From NCBI RefSeq assembly GCF_905187505.1, contig NZ_CAJJIC010000152.1, positions 1 to 5,165 on the forward strand: a stretch of DNA of 5,165 bases, written 5' to 3'. Below, piece after piece: positions 1-4,441 of the stretch; position 1 is the stretch's first letter, and every line of letters starts with the position of its first letter. The stretch is from an uncultured Mailhella sp. GTDB lineage: Bacteria > Desulfobacterota > Desulfovibrionia > Desulfovibrionales > Desulfovibrionaceae. Below the pieces are notes generated by a model. It did no database searches, had not been told where the DNA came from, and saw only the letters and a list, made by a program, of their open reading frames with translations. The position numbers and the translations under genes were made by a program.

Positions 1-27
1 CCGCTCTGCCTATTGAGCTATCGGGGA
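1..27 (-). tRNA. 5' part of a tRNA gene, cut by the window edge (possibly tRNA-Asn)
   Basis: Read on the minus strand, 27 to 21 gives a 7-nt acceptor strand TCCCCGA, followed by TA (tRNA positions 8-9). Then comes a D arm, GCTCAATAGGCAGAGC (18 to 3), whose GCTC and GAGC ends pair and whose loop carries the conserved A..GG pattern. The anticodon arm, T arm and 3' end lie to the left of base 1, so the identity cannot be read. A 5' end of the TCCYC type is common in bacterial tRNA-Asn, which makes Asn a guess only. A sigma70-like promoter and A-rich upstream tract sit at the expected distance upstream, which supports a real, highly expressed stable-RNA gene. Confidence 0.75.
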
Positions 28-54
28 ACGAAGCAACTCGCCGTTGCAGGTGTG

Positions 55-83
55 TTCTTAGATGTTTTCGGCGTGGCCGTCAA
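55..83 (-). promoter_or_regulatory. sigma70-type promoter of the tRNA gene
   Basis: On the minus strand a -35 box TTGACG (83 to 78) is followed after exactly 17 bp by TAAGAA (60 to 55), a weak -10 box. The predicted start is near base 48, about 20 nt before the tRNA 5' end. The -35 match is strong (5 of 6) and the -10 match weak (3 of 6). The call rests on the spacing, the tRNA downstream and the A-rich tract just upstream. Confidence 0.5.
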
Positions 84-118
84 GCGTTTTTTTTCGTTTT
101 TCCCATTTTTTCCCGCAG
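84..118 (-). promoter_or_regulatory. A-rich UP-element-like tract upstream of the tRNA promoter
   Basis: Just upstream of the -35 box, the minus strand has several A runs, up to eight A in a row, within an otherwise GC-rich region. UP elements that contact the RNA polymerase alpha C-terminal domain have this composition and position at rRNA and tRNA promoters. On the plus strand the same tract is T-rich, but no GC-rich hairpin directly precedes it, so a plus-strand terminator is less likely. Confidence 0.4.
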
Positions 119-153
119 ATGCCGGAACGCAGGGCAAAAACGGACGTGCCCCC

Positions 154-190
154 CTTCTTCCCCGCGGACGGCGGCGCTGCGGGGAAGAAG
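154..190 (-). terminator. perfect 12-bp inverted repeat, probable operon terminator or 3'-end hairpin
   Basis: CTTCTTCCCCGC (154-165) and GCGGGGAAGAAG (179-190) are exact reverse complements around a 13-nt loop. The repeat begins about 41 bp beyond the methyltransferase stop codon and lies before the tRNA promoter, which is where the operon transcript should end. The nearest U run on the minus strand (five, at 140-136) starts about 13 nt past the stem rather than directly after it. It could therefore be an intrinsic terminator with an offset U tract, or an RNA-stabilising hairpin used with Rho. Neither flank of the stem carries a good T run in the plus direction. Confidence 0.5.
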
Positions 191-231
191 TCGGGAGGAG
201 CAGGCTTCATGCACCGGCAGGAGCCCGCCTC

Positions 232-972
232 TCACGCCTCCTTCTGCGCCGAGACCACGAAATTCCTGATGATGGACACGGCGTTTCCCGCTTCGTCCGT
301 GAAGTGCCGCCGTTCCACGTCGGCGCTCACGCATCGCGCGCCGAGTTCAAGCAGGGTTGCCATGTCCCACTGCGGCCGGTCGACCCGGCTCAGGGGCAGT
401 CGGGCCGCAATGTCGTTGATGGGCGCAGGATCGACGCCGAGCATGAAATCCGGGTCATGCCCGTCCGTGTAGTCGGGCTGCTTTTTCTCCGCCGCGTAGG
501 CTTCGCTGTAAAAATGGCGGTAGTGATTGCCGTCGAAGTTGACCAGCCGCCCGCCCGGTCTCAGCACGCGCAGCCATTCGGCATAAGCCCTTTCCGGCTG
601 CTCAAGATTCCACGTCAGATTGCGGGACACGATGAAATCGAACGACGCGTCGGCAAAGGGAAGATTCTGCGCATCGCCCTGCCGCAGCGCAATGGTCACG
701 CCCGCGTCGGCGGCGTTCTGCGCGGCGCGCTCAAGCATCCCTTCCGAGTAGTCGAAGGCGACCACGTCATGCCCCAGACGGGCCAGCAGAAGAGAAAAGA
801 ATCCCGGCCCGCAGCCGAGATCCAGCACGTCCAGCCTGCCCGACGCGGGAAGAAAAGGACGCAGTCTCTCCAGCCAGAACGCTTCCGCGTGCCGCAGATC
901 ATGCACGGTCTTCAGGCTGTAGCCTTCCGCCCGCGTGTTCCAGTATCGTCGTATCGCTTCAAGTTCCGTCAT
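232..972 (-). CDS. class I SAM-dependent methyltransferase (Methyltransf_11/UbiE-like)
   Basis: The protein has 246 residues and is a cytoplasmic Rossmann-fold methyltransferase. Motif I is VLDLGCGPG (49-57), which binds S-adenosylmethionine. The acidic end of strand 2 is in VVAFDYSEGML (70-80). Motif II covers GDAQNLPFADASFDFIVSRN (99-118), and the motif III region is LRVLRPGGRLVNFDG (134-148). The N-terminus, with YWNTRAEGYS, is typical of small-molecule methyltransferases of this superfamily. The start at 972 was chosen because the fold begins there, with an AGAGAGA stretch 5 nt upstream as a weak ribosome site; the frame is open up to 1161, but that extension looks like out-of-family sequence. 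It is the last gene behind a complete ABC importer, separated from the ATPase by 185 bp. The substrate is unknown. A role on the imported metal ligand, corrinoid or heme is inference from position only. Confidence 0.85.
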   Translation of the reverse strand: MTELEAIRRYWNTRAEGYSLKTVHDLRHAEAFWLERLRPFLPASGRLDVLDLGCGPGFFSLLLARLGHDVVAFDYSEGMLERAAQNAADAGVTIALRQGDAQNLPFADASFDFIVSRNLTWNLEQPERAYAEWLRVLRPGGRLVNFDGNHYRHFYSEAYAAEKKQPDYTDGHDPDFMLGVDPAPINDIAARLPLSRVDRPQWDMATLLELGARCVSADVERRHFTDEAGNAVSIIRNFVVSAQKEA

Positions 973-1157
973 GTCTTTCTCTCTGAATCCTGTTTCGTGC
1001 GGATGCGGACGCACGGCTCCGTGCCGGAAACCAGTCCGGCCGCCGTGTCCCGCACCTGTTTTCCGCGCTGCCGCCCCGCCTTCTCCTCTGGAGAGGACGG
1101 CCGGAACGCGGCGTTCTGCCCAAACGCCGTCCCTGCCGTTGCAGGCCGCAACTCCGC
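973..1157 (-). other. 185-bp structured intergenic gap between ATPase and methyltransferase genes
   Basis: No convincing gene is seen here. There are several short palindromes: GTTGC-N5-GCAAC (1138-1152), a 7-bp stem CGGCGTT/AACGCCG (1109-1115 with 1123-1129), GAACGC-g-GCGTTC (1104-1116) and GCACGG-CT-CCGTGC (1011-1024). The second and third share the bases around 1109-1115, so only one can form at a time. No clear sigma70 promoter was found. The gap contrasts with the 1-bp and 11-bp spacing of the other operon genes, which suggests separate control or RNA processing of the methyltransferase message. Confidence 0.4.
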
Positions 1158-1916
1158 TCACAGGGGCCGCACGGGAATGACGTTCAAAAAACCGGGCGGC
1201 GTCCGCTCAACGCAGGCCTCCACGTCGTACACGTCGCCGAGAAGGTACGGCATGAGCACGCGTTCGGCCGCATCAAAGGCTCTTATCCGCCCCTCATGGA
1301 GCATGAGAAGACGGTTGCCGTACCGCGACGCCAGCATGAGATCGTGCACGACGAAAAGCGTGACGGCCCCGCTTTGCCGCGTGTACCTGCGTGCCAGATC
1401 CATGACGACGAGCTGATGGCGCAGATCGAGCGCGCTTGTCGGTTCGTCGAGCAGCAGCACTCGCGGACGGGACACGAAGGCCTGCGCCATGAACACGAGC
1501 TGTTTCTGCCCGCCGCTCAGGCTGCATACCGGTTTCAGACTCAGTTCGTCGAGTCCGAGTTCCAAGAGCGTGTCGGTGACCGTTTCGATCTGCTCGTCGG
1601 TGACCTTCCAGCCGAGATCCTTGACCAGACCGAGAAGCACGGTTTCAAAGACCGTCAGGCGGCTGGTGACGGACTCGAGCTGCGGAACGTAGGCGATGTC
1701 GCGTTCGGAAAAGACATGGCCCTCGTCGTCATGCAGGAGCACCTCGCCCGAACGGCGGACAAGTCGTGCGATCGCCTTGATCAGCGTGGTCTTGCCCGCG
1801 CCGTTGCGGCCGATCACCGCCACCATTTCCCCGCCGTGCAGCGTTGCGGACACGTCGCGGATGACTTCTTTTCCCGAGAGTTTCACGGAGAGGTTGCGAA
1901 TGGAGAGCGTCAGCAT
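1158..1916 (-). CDS. ABC transporter ATP-binding protein, FepC/BtuD/HmuV type
   Basis: This 252-residue protein is the ATPase that powers the importer, acting as a dimer on the cytoplasmic face of the permease. All catalytic elements are present: Walker A GRNGAGKT (36-43), Q-loop glutamine in YVPQL (Q79), signature LSGGQ (133-137), Walker B VLLLDEP (153-159) with catalytic E158, D-loop SALD (161-164) and H-loop H191 in FVVHD. The length is normal for the iron-complex/cobalamin family (PF00005). The ATG at 1916 lies one base after the permease TGA (1920-1918). Its ribosome site AGGAAG lies inside the end of the permease gene, so translation is probably coupled. The tail beyond about residue 215 (LLGDVYDVEACVERTPPG...) matches the usual family C-terminus with a short additional end. 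Confidence 0.95.
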   Translation of the reverse strand: MLTLSIRNLSVKLSGKEVIRDVSATLHGGEMVAVIGRNGAGKTTLIKAIARLVRRSGEVLLHDDEGHVFSERDIAYVPQLESVTSRLTVFETVLLGLVKDLGWKVTDEQIETVTDTLLELGLDELSLKPVCSLSGGQKQLVFMAQAFVSRPRVLLLDEPTSALDLRHQLVVMDLARRYTRQSGAVTLFVVHDLMLASRYGNRLLMLHEGRIRAFDAAERVLMPYLLGDVYDVEACVERTPPGFLNVIPVRPL

Positions 1917-1917
1917 G

Positions 1918-2949
1918 TCATCTTCCTTTTTTCAGGAGCAGCACGAAGAGGAACGGCACGCCCACGATGGAGGTGATGATGCCCACGGGCATCATGGAGC
2001 CGCCGGACAAAATCTTGGAGGCGATCGAGGAGGCGATCATCATCAGGCTGCCGAGCACCGTTGCGCCGGGCAGCAGATAGCGCTGATCCTCGCCCAGCAT
2101 GAGCTTTGCGCAGTGCGGTGCCACCAGACCCACGAAGGCCACCGTGCCGATGAAGCCGACGGCCCCTGCAATGAGAAACGAGCAGATGAGAAAGACCTGA
2201 AAGCGCAGCCCTTCCACGTTGATGCCCAGACTGCGCGCCCGCTCCTCGCCGGTGGTCAGCACGGTGAGACGCCATGACCGTCCGGCCAGAAGCGCCGTTC
2301 CTGCGGCGAGCAGCACGCCGCTCACGGCAACGCTCACCCACGAGGAACGCTGCAGATTTCCGAACGTCCAGCCGGAAATGACCTGCGCGATTTCCGGGGA
2401 GGCGCGGTATTGCAGATACTGCTGCAGCGCCTGAAAAAAGAAGTTCATGATGATGCCCGAAAGAATCAGCGTGCCGGGCGACATGCCCTTGAGGCGTCCC
2501 AGATGGAAGATGAGAAGCGAAACGGCAAGGGCGAACAGAAGAGCGAGCAGCGCGGTGCCCATCCAGAGCTGTCCTGCGATGGAAAAGCCGAGCGTGATGG
2601 CGACGGCCGCGCCGAAGCTTGCGCCCGCCGTGACGCCGAGCGTGTAGGGACTCGCCAGCGCGTTGCCGGTGATGGTCTGAATCTGCAGTCCTGCCAGACT
2701 GAGCGAGCCGCCCACGAAGGCGCAGGTGAGCGTCATGGGCAGACGGATGAACCATAATATGGCGGCATCGGGGGATTTTCCGCCCGGTCCGTCGAGGAGC
2801 GCCGCCACGACCTCGCGGGGAGCGAGGCCGGAAGAGCCCATGCCGAGATCCACGACGATGAGCGCCAGCGTCAGGGCGAGGAGCGCCGCTTCCGTGAAGA
2901 GGCGCCTTGCGTTCAGTTGCCGGTATGCGTTGTTTCTGCCGGAAGGCAT
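1918..2949 (-). CDS. FecCD/BtuC-family ABC transporter permease
   Basis: This 343-residue polytopic inner-membrane protein forms, as a dimer, the channel for an iron-complex, cobalamin, heme or metal-chelate importer. Visible hallmarks are RLPMTL (69-74), the GLQIQTITGNALASPYTLG stretch (87-105) that corresponds to the family's GxxxQ..(R)NPLAxPxxLG motif, the coupling segment GLVAPHCAKLMLGEDQRYLLP (274-294) and PVGIITSIVGVPF (321-333). About nine to ten hydrophobic segments start near residue 19, consistent with the family. In this copy the usual R-N-P of the NPLA motif reads G-N-A. The start at 2949 has AAGGAA 6 nt upstream, overlapping the stop of the preceding gene. The open frame upstream to 3183 is only antisense or out-of-frame sequence within the substrate-binding gene. 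The gap to the substrate-binding protein is 11 bp. Confidence 0.95.
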   Translation of the reverse strand: MPSGRNNAYRQLNARRLFTEAALLALTLALIVVDLGMGSSGLAPREVVAALLDGPGGKSPDAAILWFIRLPMTLTCAFVGGSLSLAGLQIQTITGNALASPYTLGVTAGASFGAAVAITLGFSIAGQLWMGTALLALLFALAVSLLIFHLGRLKGMSPGTLILSGIIMNFFFQALQQYLQYRASPEIAQVISGWTFGNLQRSSWVSVAVSGVLLAAGTALLAGRSWRLTVLTTGEERARSLGINVEGLRFQVFLICSFLIAGAVGFIGTVAFVGLVAPHCAKLMLGEDQRYLLPGATVLGSLMMIASSIASKILSGGSMMPVGIITSIVGVPFLFVLLLKKGR

Positions 2950-2960
2950 GGCCCGTTCCT

Positions 2961-4097
2961 TCAGCGTTCGAGGCGGATCATGAAGGTGCCGTCGAACTTC
3001 AGCTCGGGAAGGTACCGGGCATAGAAGGCCTGCATTTCCGCCATGGGCTCCAGGTCGCGGAACGTGTCGGGATACAGGATTTTGGCGAGATAGAGCGTCA
3101 GGGTGTAGTCGATCATGTTTCTGAGGCTTCCGTGATCCACGGCATAGACTTCGCCGTTTCTGACGGCGGAGAGGTTCTTCCACGCCGGACGGTCGGCAAA
3201 GCCGCGAAGACGCTGCTGCGCCGTGGCCTCGTCGACGGTCAGTCCCATGAGCATCTGATCGCCCTCGGCATTGTTGCGCCAGATGCCGCCGCCCATGACG
3301 ATGACGTCTGGATCGGCGGCGAGCACGAATTCCGTATCCAGCGGAGCGTAGGGCTGAAGCGCGTGTTCCGCCAGGTTGTCGGCGCCGAGATTTTTCAGCA
3401 TCGCGCCCCAGAGCACGTTGCCGTTGTAGCTGTTGCCGTACTCGCCCGTGCCCTTGTTGCCGAGCTCCATGTAGACCTTGCGGTGCCTTGCGGAATCGGG
3501 AAGGGCCGCAATTTTTGCGTACACGTTCTCAAGGGCGGAGGCGTAGGCGTCGCACTGCTCCTTCGCCACATTCTCCCTGCCGAGGAGCTGCCCGAGGATC
3601 ATGGTGCTCCGCGTGTGGTTTTCCACCTTCATGGCATGATAGTCGAGCACGACGACCCTTATGCCCGCCCGCTCGAAAAGGTCGATCTTCTGATTGTTGT
3701 CCGCGAACTGGGAAAGTCCCACAAGCAGCACGTCGGGATGAAGCGACAGAATCCTTTCGGAATCGAGCACGTCGTCATGATAGCCGCCGATGCTCGGTAT
3801 GTTCTTCAGTTCGGGAAAGGTTTGCGTATAGACGACGTATTCCCCGTACCTCGTGTCCGCCCAGCCGTCGAAGGTCATGCCGACCACCCTGTTCAGGCTT
3901 TCCGCCCCGCCGACCATGAGAAAATTGGCGATGTAGTTGGCCACGACAAAGGTTTCGGGACGCGCGTCGAGCTCCACCTTCCGTCCGGCCATGTCGGTAA
4001 AGGAAATGGGCGAAGCCGCAAAAGCCGCGGCGGGCAGGCACGCAAGCACAAGAAGGCAGGCCGCCGCCATGCGGAACAATGTTCTGAAAACAAGCAT
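2961..4097 (-). CDS. periplasmic substrate-binding protein of a metal-complex ABC importer (PF01497-like)
   Basis: The 378-residue protein captures the ligand outside the inner membrane and delivers it to the FecCD-type permease. A Sec signal peptide is clear: arginines at 5 and 9, a hydrophobic core at about 10-22, and an AFA/A or FAA/S cleavage site near 27-28. The mature protein opens with ISFTDMAGRKVELDARPETFVV (31-52), the typical first strands of the BtuF/CeuE/TroA-like fold. A long helix linking two lobes is expected around 165-200. Possible metal or ligand contacts include H107, H154, H161 and H322 (DHGSLRN), but none is proven. A C-terminal YTLTLYLAKILYPDTF (331-346) is family-like. 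The start at 4097 has GAGG 11 nt upstream, rather far. A Met at residue 10 is an alternative but would lose the positive n-region. It is the first gene of the operon. The substrate cannot be read; a NikR-like dyad upstream raises nickel as one option. Confidence 0.93.
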   Translation of the reverse strand: MLVFRTLFRMAAACLLVLACLPAAAFAASPISFTDMAGRKVELDARPETFVVANYIANFLMVGGAESLNRVVGMTFDGWADTRYGEYVVYTQTFPELKNIPSIGGYHDDVLDSERILSLHPDVLLVGLSQFADNNQKIDLFERAGIRVVVLDYHAMKVENHTRSTMILGQLLGRENVAKEQCDAYASALENVYAKIAALPDSARHRKVYMELGNKGTGEYGNSYNGNVLWGAMLKNLGADNLAEHALQPYAPLDTEFVLAADPDVIVMGGGIWRNNAEGDQMLMGLTVDEATAQQRLRGFADRPAWKNLSAVRNGEVYAVDHGSLRNMIDYTLTLYLAKILYPDTFRDLEPMAEMQAFYARYLPELKFDGTFMIRLER

Positions 4098-4121
4098 GAT
4101 ATGTCTTGCCTCGCGAATAAA

Positions 4122-4148
4122 GTAACACCTATTTTAAAAACGTGCTAC
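4122..4148. promoter_or_regulatory. 27-bp dyad, candidate NikR-like operator over the operon promoter
   Basis: The plus strand reads GTAACAC (4122-4128), 13 bp, then GTGCTAC (4142-4148). The arms match as inverted repeats at 6 of 7 positions, and the centre has TTT/AAA symmetry. GTGTTAC/GTAACAC is, from memory, the half-site described for NikR in Desulfovibrio/Geobacter relatives; I could not check arm order or permitted spacing. The dyad covers the AT-rich TAAAAT hexamer (minus strand, 4136-4131) and ends 25 bp before the start codon, so a bound protein should block transcription. Confidence 0.45.
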
Positions 4149-4155
4149 CTGTCAA
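4131..4155 (-). promoter_or_regulatory. probable promoter of the ABC importer operon
   Basis: The minus strand carries a perfect TTGACA (4155-4150) and a good -10 box TAAAAT (4136-4131, 5 of 6). The spacing is only 13 bp, too short for a standard sigma70 promoter. With normal spacing the -10 would have to be the poor TAGGTG. Either the -10 works with an activator, or the TTGACA is fortuitous. A start near 4124 would leave a leader of only about 27 nt, too short for a riboswitch. The elements are clear; which pair is used is not. Confidence 0.4.
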
Positions 4156-4162
4156 GGCGAAC

Positions 4163-4189
4163 GCCATGATTTTTCAGCGCGCTCATGGC
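4163..4189. promoter_or_regulatory. second 27-bp dyad, GCCATGA-N13-TCATGGC
   Basis: GCCATGA (4163-4169) and TCATGGC (4183-4189) are exact reverse complements separated by 13 bp. The dyad lies just upstream of the TTGACA of the importer promoter. It has the same 7-13-7 layout as the dyad at 4122-4148, with the centres 41 bp apart (about four helical turns). It could be a second operator site or an activator site. As it lies upstream of the expected start, it would not be in the importer mRNA. Confidence 0.35.
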
Positions 4190-4297
4190 ATGGTTTGATG
4201 AACGGACGTCGTCTCCATGCAGCGCCTGCGTCGACGGGGCCGTTCACGCGCAGGGCGGGTGACGGATTTCCCGGGGAGCGTTTTCGTTTTTTCTCCG

Positions 4298-4332
4298 TCG
4301 GCAACGCGATTCCGGGGCGCATTCGGCAACGC
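4298..4332 (+). repeat. 10-bp direct repeat pair TCGGCAACGC, 25-bp period
   Basis: Exact copies are at 4298-4307 and 4323-4332. The flanks do not match beyond the 10 bases. They lie 110-144 bp upstream of the first CRISPR repeat, so a leader or regulatory role is possible but unproven. Confidence 0.4.
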
Positions 4333-4351
4333 CTTTTCTGGGGAAGGGCTG

Positions 4352-4429
4352 AAAAGTTCAAGCAGAACGTGAACGTTGTACGGAGCGGCGAAAACGTAGT
4401 TCCGGTTTGACGTGCACCAAAAAGTTCAA
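4352..4429 (+). repeat. 10-bp direct repeat pair AAAAGTTCAA, 68-bp period
   Basis: Exact copies are at 4352-4361 and 4420-4429. The second copy fills most of the spacer between the -35 and -10 boxes of the array promoter and ends 12 bp before repeat 1. The position suggests a protein-binding site linked to array transcription or spacer integration. Confidence 0.4.
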
Positions 4430-4435
4430 TAATAT
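4407..4435 (+). promoter_or_regulatory. CRISPR array promoter
   Basis: A -35 box TTGACG (4407-4412) and a -10 box TAATAT (4430-4435) are separated by exactly 17 bp. They match the sigma70 consensus at 5 and 4 positions of 6. The expected start is 6-8 bases past the -10 box, near 4441-4443, which is the first base of repeat 1 (4442). The pre-crRNA would thus have almost no leader-derived sequence. Confidence 0.55.
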
Positions 4436-4441
4436 GTCAGA

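Larger units (their letters stand above)
4190..4441 (+). promoter_or_regulatory. non-coding region containing the CRISPR leader
   Basis: No credible gene is seen here. The repeat orientation (stem first, then the handle ending GTGTTTC) places the leader on this left side. The last 90 bases are more AT-rich than the rest. Internal structure includes a 10-bp direct repeat TCGGCAACGC (4298-4307 and 4323-4332), a second 10-bp direct repeat AAAAGTTCAA (4352-4361 and 4420-4429) and four ACGT motifs starting at 4367, 4373, 4394 and 4410. The array promoter is at its right end. The left limit of the functional leader is unknown. Confidence 0.6.

Noticed and set aside
973..1161. 63-residue N-terminal extension of the methyltransferase
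   Set aside because: The extension is Gly/Arg/Pro-rich without family similarity. The methyltransferase fold begins at the internal Met (972), which has a purine-rich upstream site.
13..1416. 467-codon open frame on the plus strand antisense to the methyltransferase and ATPase genes
   Set aside because: It is antisense to two genes with complete conserved motifs, has low-complexity Arg/Pro/Gly-rich composition and starts inside the tRNA. Long spurious frames are common in GC-rich DNA.
2950..3183. 78-residue N-terminal extension of the permease
   Set aside because: It lies inside the substrate-binding protein gene in another frame. The Met at 2949 has a good AAGGAA site and the normal FecCD start.
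4035..4045. Lipobox (VLAC) in the substrate-binding protein signal peptide, suggesting a lipoprotein
   Set aside because: The residue at -2 is Leu, outside the usual lipobox pattern, and a good AFA cleavage site follows. A soluble periplasmic form is more likely.
4098..4160. Cobalamin or other riboswitch ahead of the importer operon
   Set aside because: The leader from the likely start is only about 27 nt and no B12-box-like sequence is visible, so there is no room for a riboswitch.
4195..4410. 71-codon plus-strand frame and an overlapping 69-codon minus-strand frame (4152-4361) in the leader region
   Set aside because: Neither has a recognisable domain or clear ribosome site, and both overlap leader direct repeats or promoter elements.
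4352..4441. IHF site in the CRISPR leader
   Set aside because: No segment fits WATCAANNNNTTR on either strand. The nearest resemblance, around 4417-4430, misses a core base.
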